Assembly (NCBI GenBank): GCA_036226585.1
Contig: CP108998.1
Span: forward strand, 124,001 to 188,000
Direction of reading: 5' to 3'
DNA from: Streptomyces sp. NBC_00708
GTDB taxonomy: Bacteria; Actinomycetota; Actinomycetes; Streptomycetales; Streptomycetaceae
Length of the DNA: 64,000 nt
Part shown: positions 33,457 through 42,093 of the stretch, in pieces
How positions within the stretch are numbered: the first letter of the stretch is position 1
How the letters are laid out: each line of letters begins with the position of its first letter
Program-made: the position numbers and the translations under genes
Notes under the pieces: model-generated
Told to the model about the DNA's origin: nothing
Seen by the model: the letters and a program-made list of their open reading frames with translations, nothing else
Databases searched by the model: none

Positions 33457-34203
33457 CTAGCCGCGGGCGAGCAGCGCGAGGGTTCTGCGGCGGGGCAGGA
33501 GGCGCATGGCCAGGGTGAGGAGGCGGTTGGTGCCGCCCGGGACCGTGGTCGGGGCGTCGTCCTCGCGCAGGGCGCGCAGGGCTGCCGTGACGACCTGTTC
33601 GGGGGTCTGGACGAGGGCGGCGGGCGCGTCCTCGTGCCGTTGCGAGGCGGTCGCCGTCATTCCGGGGCAGAGCGCCAGGATGCGGATGCCGGAGCCCCGG
33701 TGCGCGGTCCAGAGCGCTTCGGTGAGGGTGGTGGTGTACGCCTTCGTCGCGCTGTAGACGGCGAGGTCCGGCTTCGGGGTCCAGCCGAGGGTCGAGGAGA
33801 CGTTCAGCAGGGCGTCGCCGGGGCGGGCCCGGGTCAGGAAGGTGTGCGCGAGGGCGGTGACGGCACGGCAGTTCAGGTCCAGCATCTCCTGGGCCCGGTC
33901 CGGCGGGGTGGTGGTGAACGAGCCCGCGGTGGCCGTTCCGGCGTTGTTGACCAGGAGCTGGACGCGGGTACGGGTGATCAGTTCGCCGGTGCGGCGTACG
34001 CCGTCCTCGGTGGCGAGGTCCGCGGCGAGCCAGTCGTGACCGGGGCCCAGTCGCGCGGTGAGGGCTTGCAGGCGGCCGGCGTCGCGGGCGACCGCGATCA
34101 CGCGGTAGCCGTCCGCCGCCAGGCGCTGCGCGAACGCCCGGCCGATGCCGGCACTCGCTCCGGTGACCAGTGCGGTCGGGCGGTCGTCCGTCCGCGGCGC
34201 CAT
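33457..34203 (-). CDS. short-chain dehydrogenase/reductase
   Basis: This 248-aa classical SDR has TALVTGASAGIGRAF (NAD(P) motif), NNAG, catalytic Ser in LLNVSSTLGW and YSATK. The arginine-rich C-terminus (RLLPRRRTLALLARG) is typical of a membrane-associated SDR subgroup. It is the last gene of a three-gene operon (2-bp gap) opposite a MarR regulator. Confidence 0.9.
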   Translation of the reverse strand: MAPRTDDRPTALVTGASAGIGRAFAQRLAADGYRVIAVARDAGRLQALTARLGPGHDWLAADLATEDGVRRTGELITRTRVQLLVNNAGTATAGSFTTTPPDRAQEMLDLNCRAVTALAHTFLTRARPGDALLNVSSTLGWTPKPDLAVYSATKAYTTTLTEALWTAHRGSGIRILALCPGMTATASQRHEDAPAALVQTPEQVVTAALRALREDDAPTTVPGGTNRLLTLAMRLLPRRRTLALLARG

Positions 34204-34205
34204 GG

Positions 34206-34652
34206 TCAGCCCGCCGCGGGGCGGGTCGCGGGCCGCATGCGGAAGGAGAACGCCTCCATCAGGCGGCGGCGCGCGGTCTTCTGCACGGCCGCGATCCCCC
34301 AGGAGCCGTCGGCCCGGCGCACCAGCGTGTACGTGGCGAGCTTGTCGTACCGGCCCACCTCGGCACTGCGCTTGCGTACGGCTCCGCGGGTGACGGCCAC
34401 CGCGGTGCCCGGCCCGTGGAACCGGAGGGAGACGACGTCGATGTCGAGCCGGGTGCCCTTGAGGAAGCTGTCGAACAGCGCCTGGTGGGCGCGGCCGATC
34501 TCGGTGCCGCCGTGGTAGACGGTGCCCATGTACGTGACGTCGGTGGCGTCCTCGGTGAAGCAGGCCCCGTACGCGGCTCCGTCACCGGCGGCCCAGGCGG
34601 CGGCGCTGCGGTGCAGCAGGGCGTGGACGGCGATGGTGTCCTCGGTGGTCAT
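34206..34652 (-). CDS. SnoaL-like/NTF2-fold protein
   Basis: This 148-aa protein has the SnoaL_4-like pattern (VHALLHRSAAAWAAGDGAAY, GTEIGRAHQALFDSFLKGTR, YTLVRRADGSWGIAAVQKT). It is a paralogue of the next gene's extracytoplasmic domain. GGAAGG precedes ATG 34652. No reaction can be assigned; it is the middle gene of the MarR-linked operon. Confidence 0.82.
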   Translation of the reverse strand: MTTEDTIAVHALLHRSAAAWAAGDGAAYGACFTEDATDVTYMGTVYHGGTEIGRAHQALFDSFLKGTRLDIDVVSLRFHGPGTAVAVTRGAVRKRSAEVGRYDKLATYTLVRRADGSWGIAAVQKTARRRLMEAFSFRMRPATRPAAG

Positions 34653-34693
34653 GTGGGTGTCCTTCCAGGGCTGTCGGGCGGTGGCGGGCGTGG

Positions 34694-35398
34694 TCACTTC
34701 TCGGCCTCGGGGGCCGTGGCCGGGTCCCAGAGGAAGGACAGGCGCTCCATGACGTTCTGACGCTTCGTGTTGTGGAAGGCGGCGATGCGCCAGTGGCCGT
34801 CGCCCTCGCGGACGAGCGTGTACGTCTGGGTCTTGGTCAGGTCGGCGGCGGACGGCCGGTCCCCCTTGTAGGTGTCACCCCGGCTGGTGACCACGGCGGT
34901 GTCGGGGCCGTAGAAGCGGATACCGAGGAAGGAGTCGGCGAGGCTGGTCCCCTCGACGAATCCGCCGAACAGGGCGCGATGGGCGTCCGCGATGTCCTGG
35001 CGGCCCTGGTAGTGGGTGCCGACGTAGGTGGTGTACGTGGCGTCCGCGGTGAACTGTTCGCCGTATCCCGTCGCGTCGGCGCGATCCCAGGCGTCGGTGA
35101 GCGCCCGCAGGGTGGTGCAGACGGCGCGTTGGTCGTCGGTCGCCGCCCTGCCGGACGCGGTGGCGGTGAGGGACGGGGTGACATCGATGCACTCCGCCTT
35201 TCCGAGGACCTTGGGGTCGGAGGTGGCGTCCAGCCAGAAGTACCCGCCCGCGGCGGCCAGGACGGTGACGAGGGTGCCTCCGAGGAGGATCCGTTTCACG
35301 GTGCGGCGGCGGCTCGCCGGCCTGGGCGCGGGGCCGGTGGGAGAGGTGGGCTCGGCCGTGGTTCCGGCATCGGTGCTGGTGGTGGTACTCGCGCTCAT
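34694..35398 (-). CDS. membrane-anchored SnoaL-like/NTF2-fold protein
   Basis: This 234-aa protein has a basic cytoplasmic stretch (RPASRRRTVKR), one transmembrane helix (ILLGGTLVTVLAAAGGYFWL) and an extracytoplasmic NTF2-like domain (DAWDRADATGYGEQFTADAT, then YTLVREGDGHWRIAAFHNT). The domain is clearly related to the downstream soluble protein, implying duplication with loss or gain of the anchor. It is first gene of the operon, 106 bp from the divergent MarR gene. Confidence 0.82.
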   Translation of the reverse strand: MSASTTTSTDAGTTAEPTSPTGPAPRPASRRRTVKRILLGGTLVTVLAAAGGYFWLDATSDPKVLGKAECIDVTPSLTATASGRAATDDQRAVCTTLRALTDAWDRADATGYGEQFTADATYTTYVGTHYQGRQDIADAHRALFGGFVEGTSLADSFLGIRFYGPDTAVVTSRGDTYKGDRPSAADLTKTQTYTLVREGDGHWRIAAFHNTKRQNVMERLSFLWDPATAPEAEK

Positions 35399-35440
35399 GG
35401 TTTCGCCTTCGTGGTAGCTTCGCAGACAGAGAAGATGCCG

Positions 35441-35473
35441 AGAAGATGCTTCTTCTTGAAAGAAGTATCTTCT
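35441..35473. promoter_or_regulatory. MarR operator: inverted repeat with 14-bp arms
   Basis: AGAAGATGCTTCTT (35441-35454) and AAGAAGTATCTTCT (35460-35473) are reverse complements with one mismatch, separated by CTTGA. It lies between the divergent SnoaL operon and the MarR gene. The size and place fit a MarR dimer site that represses both directions. Confidence 0.82.
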
Positions 35474-35504
35474 TCGGGGAAGAGATTAGGGAGTGGGGGA
35501 GCGC

Positions 35505-35957
35505 ATGTCAACGCCGGCCATGCCGTCCGACGCGAGCGAGATCTACCGCCGGTACCTGAGCGCCGTCATGCTGCACGGCCACGCCAGTGCCAAGGCGTGC
35601 GATCTGGGTGCCACCGATCTGTACGCGCTCAACATCCTCGGGCTCACCGGGCCGATGACCCCCGGTGAGCTCGGCGCCCGCACCGGGCTCACCACCGGCC
35701 CCACCACCCGCCTGATCGACCGGCTGGAGGCGGCGGGGTACGTACGCCGCGCACCGTCCCCCGACGACCGGCGCAAGGTGATCGTCGAGCCCATCGGCAA
35801 GCCCGCGGGCCTGGACGATGTGATGGAACCCGCCCGGCGGCGCATCGGTGAACTTCTCGCCGGCTACACGCCCGAGCAGCTCGCCGTCCTGTTCGACTAC
35901 TTCGCCCGCGCGTCGGAGGCCTACCAGGCCGCCGCCGAGCAGCTACGTTCCAGCTGA
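35505..35957 (+). CDS. MarR-family transcriptional regulator
   Basis: This 150-aa protein has the MarR winged HTH (TPGELGARTGLTTGPTTRLI, then DRLEAAGYVRRAPSPDDRRK). ATG 35505 follows GGGGGA; a GTG at 35493 is in frame but overlaps it. It probably autoregulates and controls the divergent SnoaL/SnoaL/SDR operon through the 33-bp inverted repeat. Confidence 0.9.
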   Translation: MSTPAMPSDASEIYRRYLSAVMLHGHASAKACDLGATDLYALNILGLTGPMTPGELGARTGLTTGPTTRLIDRLEAAGYVRRAPSPDDRRKVIVEPIGKPAGLDDVMEPARRRIGELLAGYTPEQLAVLFDYFARASEAYQAAAEQLRSS

Positions 35958-35996
35958 ACGGGCGTCACATACGGGCGACGTCACGTACGGGCGACG

Positions 35997-36947
35997 TCAC
36001 GGACCGCCGCGCCGGGGCCCGCGGGTGAGGCCGGCCGCGGCGGTGTGCAGGAAGGCCGTGAGCTCCAGGGCGAGTGCGGTGGGGCGCCGGCGCTGGACGA
36101 TGCTGATCTCGCGGGCCGGAGCCGGGCCGCGCAGGGGGTGCACCGAGACCCGGGAGCGGTCGGCGCCCGCGAGCAGGCTGCCGGGGACCAGCGCGATGCC
36201 CAGACCGGCGCCGACCAGCGCCAGGATGACGTGGTAGTCGGCGGACTCGTACGCGACGCGCGGCTCGACACCGGCCCGGCGGGCAAGGGTCTCCAGGCAG
36301 ACGCGGTTCGGGACGCCCGGAGCGCCGGAGATCCACGTCTCATCGCCCAGCCGCCCGAGGCCGATGCCGCGGTCCGCGGAGCCCCCGGCGAGTCGGTGGC
36401 CGGCGGGCAGCACCAGGTCGAGCGGATCGTCGAGCAGTCGCTGCCGGTCGAGTCCCGGATGGGGCGTCGGGGCCACGCCGGGATAGCGGTGGGTGATCAG
36501 CATGTCCAGGTCGCCCGAAGTCACCAGCCCGTAGCCCTCGGGCGGTTCGATGTCGACCAGCGACAGCTCGGCCCGCGGATACCGGTGCTGGAGCGCGGCC
36601 AGAGCCGTCGGTACCAGCACCTGCGCCGCCGTGGCGAAGCAGCCCAGCGCGAGACGCTGCGGCTGCGCCTCCATCGCGGCCTCGACCGCGGCGCGCGCCT
36701 GCCGGAGCTCCCCGATCACCCGCTCCGCGTGGTCCACCAGCACGGCGCCGACGGGCGTCAGGGTGACGCCCGTCGGGCGGCGTTCGAGGAGGCGGGCGCC
36801 GAGCTCCGTCTCCAGCTTGGAGATCTGCTGCGAGAGCGCCGAGGGCGTGAAGGAGAGTTTCCGCGCGGCCTCGGCGATGGACGCGGCGTGTGCCACTTCC
36901 ATCAGGACCCGCAGGCGGTTGACGTCCAGTTCGCGCATCACCGCCAT
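35997..36947 (-). CDS. LysR-family transcriptional regulator
   Basis: This ~316-aa protein has the LysR HTH (VNRLRVLMEVAHAASIAEAA, then RKLSFTPSALSQQISKLETE) and a periplasmic-binding-type co-inducer domain. I start it at ATG 36947 (MAVMRELDV); ATG 36938 is the alternative. It is divergent from a PLP-dependent Ser/Thr dehydratase and probably regulates it. A 16-bp tandem repeat (GTCACRTACGGGCGAC, twice) lies just past its stop at 35964-35995. Confidence 0.88.
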   Translation of the reverse strand: MAVMRELDVNRLRVLMEVAHAASIAEAARKLSFTPSALSQQISKLETELGARLLERRPTGVTLTPVGAVLVDHAERVIGELRQARAAVEAAMEAQPQRLALGCFATAAQVLVPTALAALQHRYPRAELSLVDIEPPEGYGLVTSGDLDMLITHRYPGVAPTPHPGLDRQRLLDDPLDLVLPAGHRLAGGSADRGIGLGRLGDETWISGAPGVPNRVCLETLARRAGVEPRVAYESADYHVILALVGAGLGIALVPGSLLAGADRSRVSVHPLRGPAPAREISIVQRRRPTALALELTAFLHTAAAGLTRGPRRGGP

Positions 36948-36991
36948 CGTAAGCGCTGCTAACGGGCCCCCAATGATCGTTGCTGGTGCTA

Positions 36992-37933
36992 ATGGGCGAG
37001 CCGGTGAAGCATGGAGCCGTGAAGAACCCACCGCATGCCCTCGCCCCCGCTGATGTCCGCGCCGCCGCCGACAGAATTCGTCCCTACGCCCGTCGCACAC
37101 CGCTGCTGGATCTGGAGACCGACGGCCGGCGCGTGCTGCTGAAGCTGGAGTACCTCCAGCGCGGCGGCTCGTTCAAACTGCGCGGCGCGCTCAACGCGAT
37201 GCTCTCCATGTCCCCGGACGACCATGTCGTGGCGGCGTCCGGCGGCAACCACGGCCTGGCGGTGGCGACGGCGGCCTCGCTGCTCGGCATGGCCGCGACG
37301 GTCTACGTACCGGAGACGGCTCCGGAGGCGAAGGCCCGCCGTATCGAGGCCGCCGGGGCGCGGCTCGTCCGGCACGGCGCGGCCTTCGCCGAGGCCGCGT
37401 CGGCGGCGCTGGATGCCGCGGCGCGGCCGGGCCACCGGTTCGTCCACCCGTACGACGACCCGGCGGTGATCGCGGGTCAGGGCACCGTGGGGGCCGAGAT
37501 CGTGGCCGACGAGCCCGGTGTCGACACGGTCGTCGCGGCTGTCGGCGGGGGCGGACTGGCGGCCGGTACGGCACTGGCGGTCGCCGGCCGCCGTGTCGTC
37601 GCCGCCGAACCGGAGGACTGCCGCTGCCTGCACGACGCGCTCGCCGCGGGGAAGCCGGTGGACTCGGCCGTGGGCTCCGTAGCCTCCTCCGCGACCGGGG
37701 CGAGCCGGGTCGGCGAGATCGCCTTCGACGTCCTGGCCGCGCACGACGTGACGTCCGTGCTGGTCAGTGACGACGAGATCCTTCAGGCGCGCGACCGGCT
37801 CTGGGAGGAGTGCCGGATCGCCGTCGAACCGGCTGCGGCCATTTCGTTCGCGGCGTGGTTGGCCGGGCGGGTTCCGGGGAAGCTGCCGTGCCTGATCGTG
37901 TGCGGGGCGAATGCCGACTGGGTGGCGCGGTGA
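36992..37933 (+). CDS. threonine/serine dehydratase-like PLP enzyme
   Basis: This ~313-aa fold-type II PLP enzyme has the Schiff-base lysine in LQRGGSFKLRGALNAM, the phosphate/asparagine loop AASGGNHGLAVATAAS and the glycine-rich AAVGGGGLAAGTA. It would deaminate Thr or Ser (or a related hydroxy-amino acid). It is shorter than biosynthetic IlvA and lacks its C-terminal regulatory domain. The start is uncertain: ATG 36992 or GTG 37019. It is divergent from the LysR gene. Confidence 0.87.
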   Translation: MGEPVKHGAVKNPPHALAPADVRAAADRIRPYARRTPLLDLETDGRRVLLKLEYLQRGGSFKLRGALNAMLSMSPDDHVVAASGGNHGLAVATAASLLGMAATVYVPETAPEAKARRIEAAGARLVRHGAAFAEAASAALDAAARPGHRFVHPYDDPAVIAGQGTVGAEIVADEPGVDTVVAAVGGGGLAAGTALAVAGRRVVAAEPEDCRCLHDALAAGKPVDSAVGSVASSATGASRVGEIAFDVLAAHDVTSVLVSDDEILQARDRLWEECRIAVEPAAAISFAAWLAGRVPGKLPCLIVCGANADWVAR

Positions 37934-37945
37934 GGTAGGAGGCGT

Positions 37946-38602
37946 TCAGCCGAGGATGAGCGGGAGCTTGGCCGCCAGGTCGCCCAGCTCCGCCGTCTGC
38001 GCGGGGGTCGGCGTGCTGCGGCCGGTGCCGATCCGTAGCGCGTCGGCGTCCGGGAGCGAGGCGGGGAACGCCGCGCCGGCGACGGCCTCCAGCGCGGTAC
38101 GCGCCACCGCCAGCGTCTCGGCGGGCGGTTCGGGGGCCGAGGGCAGGTGCGCCACCAGGTCCAGGTGGTGGAGGGTGCCTTCGAGGACGTACGCCGACAG
38201 GTAGTCGGCGACCGTGAGGACCATGTCCTGGGTACCGACGAGGGCGGCCGGGTCGGCGAGCCCGGCCGCCCGGACGGCTGCCGAGCCGACGTCGTCGATG
38301 TGGTGCTTCAGCCACCGCGGTTCGCCGTACGCCGCCGCCAGGCGCGGGATCAGCGCGTCCAGCGGGTCGTCGCCCGACGGGGGTCCGGGCAGCAGCGTCC
38401 AGTAGCCGGGCGCGTCGGCCGTGGCGGGTGAGTCGGCGGGGGTGACCAGGGTGATCAGGACGTCCTGCGCGTCGATGACCAGGTGGCACACCAGGTCCCG
38501 GACGAGCCACCCCGTACAGCCGGAAGGTTTGCCGAAGTCCTCGTCGGGAAGAGCGGCCACGGCGTCGAGCAGCGCTGTCCAGGAACGTGAAAAGGGATGC
38601 AT
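37946..38602 (-). CDS. mycothiol-dependent maleylpyruvate-isomerase-like (DinB-fold) protein
   Basis: This 218-aa protein has the N-terminal MDMPI helix bundle: FSRSWTALLDAVAALPDEDF, TGWLVRDLVCHLVIDAQDV and VLEGTLHHLDLVAHLPSAP carry the His/Asp metal pattern of the DinB/MDMPI fold. Mycothiol-dependent transferases of this group are actinobacterial. The exact reaction is unknown. Confidence 0.83.
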   Translation of the reverse strand: MHPFSRSWTALLDAVAALPDEDFGKPSGCTGWLVRDLVCHLVIDAQDVLITLVTPADSPATADAPGYWTLLPGPPSGDDPLDALIPRLAAAYGEPRWLKHHIDDVGSAAVRAAGLADPAALVGTQDMVLTVADYLSAYVLEGTLHHLDLVAHLPSAPEPPAETLAVARTALEAVAGAAFPASLPDADALRIGTGRSTPTPAQTAELGDLAAKLPLILG

Positions 38603-38631
38603 GCCCCCACGCTAGGGCGTGTCCGCACGCC

Positions 38632-40176
38632 TCATCCGTAGTGGCGGAGTCGCGGCCACATCTCGGCCCAGGGGTGACGGGGGCCCGTGCAGAGGTAGAC
38701 GTGCCCGCCCCATTCCACGTTGTGCATGCCGTACGGGTTGCTGAGGCCGGCGGCCACGGTGACGTGCCGGAAGTACCGGCGCAGCTGGGCGGCGTAGCCG
38801 GGGGCGTGCTCCGGGCCGGGGGACACGGCCAGGACGGTGGTGGCGGCCGGGTTGCCTCCGCCCCACCACCAGTCGGTGTTGTGGGCGCTCACCGCGTGCG
38901 GCAGGCCGGTGCCGCGGCCGAGTTCGTTGATGGCGCCCGCCTCGCCGTAGTCGGCCGTGAAGATCACCGCGCCGGCGCGCTGCTCCTGGGGCAGACCGTC
39001 CCACACCTGGCGTACGGTGCCGACGAGTTGGGGCCAGCCCAGGGTCTCCCCCGTGTTGGTGCTGACCCCGTACGTCCAGGCGACCGCCGTGGGCGGCAGG
39101 ATCGGCAGGACGATGACGGCCAGCAGCGCGGTCGAGACGGCGGTCGCGGTCATGAGGGAGCGCAGACGGTCGCGACGGGCGTACAGCCACGCGTCGAGCC
39201 CGACGGAACCGGCCGCCAGCAGGCATACATACAGCCCGCCCAGGTAGTAGATCTGGGCGCCGGTGGTCACGGCGAACAGGACGAACAGGACGGCGTACGC
39301 GGTGACCAGGCACCGCCACAGGGGGCGGCCGGAGCGCCAAAGGAAGCGCAGGCCCGCGAACCAGAGGACCGCCGTGGCGAACCCGGCCGTGGCGAGCTGG
39401 CCGACGATCCAGGTGGGGACGTTCCCGGGGCCGCCGTTCTTCTCGTTCAGCGCCCGGGTCATCTCGAACATGGCCCAGTCGTGGTGGGCCTGCCACCACA
39501 GGTCGGGCAGGACGAGCAGCACGGCGAGCACGGCACCGGCCAGAAGCCACCGGTCGGCCGCCGTGCGGCGGGCGGGGCCGAGCACGACGGTGGCCAGCAG
39601 GACGATCCCGAAGATGCCGGCGAGGTGGTTGAACTCGGCGCCGATCCCGACGAGCGCTCCCACGGCGAGCCACCAGCGGGTGTCGCCGGTGCGGCCGATC
39701 CGTACGACCAGGAGCGCGATCGCCGCCCAGGCCAGTACTTCGTACGCCGTGGTGTTGGCGATGTGCGCGCCGCCCAGGAGTACGGGCATGGCGGCGGTCG
39801 CGACCGCCGCGAGGAGCTGGGTCCGCCGGGCACCGCCGAACTCACGCGCCGTCAGCCCGCCCACGACGACCGTGCCCGCCGCGGCGATCGCCGGCCACAG
39901 GCGCAGGCCGGCCTCCGAGACGCCGAACAGCGACAGCGAGACCCGTGCCAGCAGCGGGGCGAGCAGCGGCTGGTCCACGTAACTCGCCTGGAGGTGCCGG
40001 GCGGAGTCGAGGAAGTACAGCTCGTCGATGTGGAAGCCGTAGCGCGTGGACAGCGCCATGAGTACGGCGAAGACCCCGCCGGCGACGGCGAGGACGCGCC
40101 GGTCGGGCGGGGGGAGGGGGCGGGCCGGGTCGGGGCCGGCGGTGTCCGGGCCGGCTGTGTCCGTCTCGTCCGCCAT
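38632..40176 (-). CDS. GT39-like polytopic membrane glycosyltransferase
   Basis: This 514-aa protein has about 10-12 transmembrane segments. The first extracytoplasmic loop contains YGFHIDELYFLDSARHLQAS and VDQPLLAPLLARVS, the DE and DQPPL-type motifs of the ArnT/PMT-like GT39 family. These use polyprenyl-phosphate sugars. The frame is open to 40254, but ATG 40176 (MADETDTAG) fits. Monocistronic; the acceptor is unknown. Confidence 0.87.
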   Translation of the reverse strand: MADETDTAGPDTAGPDPARPLPPPDRRVLAVAGGVFAVLMALSTRYGFHIDELYFLDSARHLQASYVDQPLLAPLLARVSLSLFGVSEAGLRLWPAIAAAGTVVVGGLTAREFGGARRTQLLAAVATAAMPVLLGGAHIANTTAYEVLAWAAIALLVVRIGRTGDTRWWLAVGALVGIGAEFNHLAGIFGIVLLATVVLGPARRTAADRWLLAGAVLAVLLVLPDLWWQAHHDWAMFEMTRALNEKNGGPGNVPTWIVGQLATAGFATAVLWFAGLRFLWRSGRPLWRCLVTAYAVLFVLFAVTTGAQIYYLGGLYVCLLAAGSVGLDAWLYARRDRLRSLMTATAVSTALLAVIVLPILPPTAVAWTYGVSTNTGETLGWPQLVGTVRQVWDGLPQEQRAGAVIFTADYGEAGAINELGRGTGLPHAVSAHNTDWWWGGGNPAATTVLAVSPGPEHAPGYAAQLRRYFRHVTVAAGLSNPYGMHNVEWGGHVYLCTGPRHPWAEMWPRLRHYG

Positions 40177-40361
40177 GTGTGTCCGCCCCGGTTCTCCGGC
40201 TTCCCGGGCACGTCGTGCGTGGCCCGGACGGCCCGCCCGCTGCGGGCCGCCCACACCCTAATCCCGTTCCCTGTCAGGGAGTTGGAGGGCTCAGGCCTCC
40301 TGCGGCGCTGCCCACTCCACGACCTGCCAGCCGGCTGACCCAGGACGGGGCCATCTCAAGC

Positions 40362-40382
40362 GTCACCTGCTTGACGGGTGAC
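40362..40382 (+). promoter_or_regulatory. operator GTCACC-N9-GGTGAC before ohr, containing a -35-like TTGACG
   Basis: An inverted repeat with the same TGCTTGAC core as the site at 33089. TTGACG at 40371-40376 can serve as a -35, with an AT-richer CATGAT stretch about 18-19 bp downstream. It lies 109 bp before the Ohr start. No OhrR gene is adjacent. Confidence 0.78.
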
Positions 40383-40491
40383 GATGGCGGCTGCCATGAT
40401 GACGTCACCACCTCGGCCGGTGACGAAGTGAGAATCCCGGTCAGGAGGTGTCGTCGAACCTTTCTCGGACCGCACCCAGGGAGCCCCAGCC

Positions 40492-40917
40492 ATGGCAGTC
40501 ACCTACACCGCCGTTGTCGACGTCGACGGAGAGGGCCGCAACGGCGGTCGCGTCAGCTCCTCCGACGGTCTGCTGACGACCGCCCTCGCCATCCCCGAGG
40601 AGCTGGGCGGCGCGGGCGGCGCCACCAACCCCGAGCAGCTCCTCGCGGCCGGGTGGGCGGCCTGTTTCCTCGGCGCCCTGCGCCGCGCCGCAGCCGAGCG
40701 CAAGGTCCGGCTGACCAGCACGACCATCACGGCGGAGATCACCCTCACCCACGGCGACGACGGGGAGTTCTCCCTCTCCGCGGTCCTTAACCCCGTCCTC
40801 GGCGGTGTCGACCAGGCCACCGCCCAGCAGCTCGCCGATGCCGCGCACCAGATCTGCCCGTACTCCAAGGCCACGCGCGGCAACATCCCCGTCAGCATCC
40901 GCGCTGCCGCGGCCTGA
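40492..40917 (+). CDS. ohr: organic hydroperoxide resistance protein (Ohr/OsmC family)
   Basis: This 141-aa protein has the two redox Cys in AAGWAACFLGALRRAA (Cys58) and HQICPYSKATRGN (Cys122), and the GRVSSSDG loop typical of Ohr. It reduces organic and fatty-acid hydroperoxides with thiol or lipoamide reductants. The promoter carries the GTCACC-N9-GGTGAC repeat shared with a CGNR regulator's promoter, so it may belong to that regulon and not to an OhrR one. Confidence 0.92.
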   Translation: MAVTYTAVVDVDGEGRNGGRVSSSDGLLTTALAIPEELGGAGGATNPEQLLAAGWAACFLGALRRAAAERKVRLTSTTITAEITLTHGDDGEFSLSAVLNPVLGGVDQATAQQLADAAHQICPYSKATRGNIPVSIRAAAA

Positions 40918-41018
40918 CCCCCCGAACGCGGGCCCCGCATCCCTCCAGGCCCCCCGGATGCGGGACCCGCAACCTCCTCCGGCCGGCTCACACCACTCAC
41001 GGCGAGCAAGGACAGCAG

Positions 41019-41282
41019 ATGACCCTGAGAAGACATCCACGTCGCGCCGGTGGCGACGGGGCCCCCGGCCGTACCGCCGCCGGCCCGGAAGAGCGGTCTC
41101 TCCGGAGAGCTCCGCAGACCGCCACGGACACCGAGGAGCCGACCGGGCCCAGCGACGTCCAGGTGTGGCACTGGGCGGAGAGCGCGGTGTTCGGGGGATA
41201 CGGCCCGTCCGCGTCGAGCTTTCAGCCGTCCTCACCGCTGTCGGAGGCCCCCCGGACGCCGGCGGACCGCCTCGCACCGTGA
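41019..41282 (+). CDS. doubtful 87-aa ORF in a gene-poor stretch
   Basis: The ORF has AAGGA before the ATG and good third-position G/C bias from about codon 30. Its middle reads DVQVWHWAESAVFGGYGPSA, but no family is recognisable and codons 1-30 look poor. Around it, 40918-41508 holds no convincing gene; another frame ends with TDGTEAAQDALTAGLLLRRL, which may be a decayed relic. Confidence 0.25.
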   Translation: MTLRRHPRRAGGDGAPGRTAAGPEERSLRRAPQTATDTEEPTGPSDVQVWHWAESAVFGGYGPSASSFQPSSPLSEAPRTPADRLAP

Positions 41283-41508
41283 CACGTATCCCGGCCCGCC
41301 CCGCCGCCGGCGGAACGAGCGCGGATCAGGCGTCCGCCTCCCCGTCTGCGGTACCGACGGCACCGAGGCGGCGCAGGACGCTCTGACGGCCGGGCTGCTG
41401 CTGCGCCGCCTCGCGCCCGAACACCGTCGATGAGGGACGGTGCACAGCCCGGTTCCACTCGGGATCCTGTAGCCCCCTGCCGTGAACCCTGCCCGCGCCC
41501 GCGATCCG

Positions 41509-42072
41509 TCAGCTCGCGGTACCCGTCGCCGCGGTCTTCTTGCGGGCCCGGTAGGCGGCGGCCTTGTACTTGTTGCCGCAGGACTCCATGCCGCACCACT
41601 GCCGCCGCATGCCCCGGGACCGGTCGATGTAGACACGCGTGCACTCGGGGTTGCCGCACTCCTTCAACAGGGGCACGTCCGGGCCGCTGAGCAGCTCGAC
41701 CGTCTGCCGGGCGACGGTGGCCAGGGCCTGGGCGGGCGTCGCGTCGGTGTGCCGGCCCGCCCGGGTGAGCTGGGGCGTCACGGGAAGCTCGCGCGCGGCC
41801 CCGTTGAGCACGGCGAGCGCCTCGCGGTCGAACTCCTCGCCGAGGCGGCGGTCGGTGATCAGCCGGTAGGCGGCCTCGCGTACGGTGACCGCCGCCCGGA
41901 CGTCGTCCTCGTCGCCGGGAGTGATCGTGTCCACGAGCCCGGACTCCAGGTACCAGGCGTTGAGCCGGTCCGGGGTCACGAACATCTCGAAGCGCGTCGA
42001 GCGCCGGGCCCGGAGGGTGGCCGCGAAGTCGAGCGCCGGATTCCCGCAGACGAAGACGTGGTTAAGATTCAC
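41509..42072 (-). CDS. ABATE-domain/CGNR zinc-finger transcriptional regulator
   Basis: This 187-aa protein begins at a GTG (MNLNHVFVCGNPALDFAATL, an ABATE domain start). It ends with a CGNR zinc finger (CGNPECTRVYIDRSRGMRRQ, then WCGMESCGNKYKAAAYRARK). No ribosome-binding site precedes the GTG: the operator repeat ends at the base before it, with CAGAAT as -10 and TTGCAC 18 bp upstream as -35, so the mRNA is predicted to be leaderless. The shared repeats suggest it controls ohr, the small peptide and the esterase. Confidence 0.87.
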   Translation of the reverse strand: MNLNHVFVCGNPALDFAATLRARRSTRFEMFVTPDRLNAWYLESGLVDTITPGDEDDVRAAVTVREAAYRLITDRRLGEEFDREALAVLNGAARELPVTPQLTRAGRHTDATPAQALATVARQTVELLSGPDVPLLKECGNPECTRVYIDRSRGMRRQWCGMESCGNKYKAAAYRARKKTAATGTAS

Positions 42073-42093
42073 GTCACCATTCTGACAGGTGAC
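42073..42093 (-). promoter_or_regulatory. operator GTCACC-N9-GGTGAC abutting the CGNR start codon
   Basis: On the minus strand the repeat carries CAGAAT, a -10-like hexamer, 6 bp before the GTG, and it partly fills the spacer to TTGCAC at -35. Binding would block the CGNR promoter itself. Autoregulation is inferred. Confidence 0.78.

Noticed and set aside
35964..35995. 16-bp tandem repeat between MarR and LysR stops
   Set aside because: Two copies between convergent gene ends; GTCAC is present but without the GGTGAC partner, so I did not count it with the GTCACC-N9-GGTGAC operators.
41283..41508. Possible protein end TDGTEAAQDALTAGLLLRRL in one frame
   Set aside because: Too short, no start, no family; may be a relic but cannot be supported.
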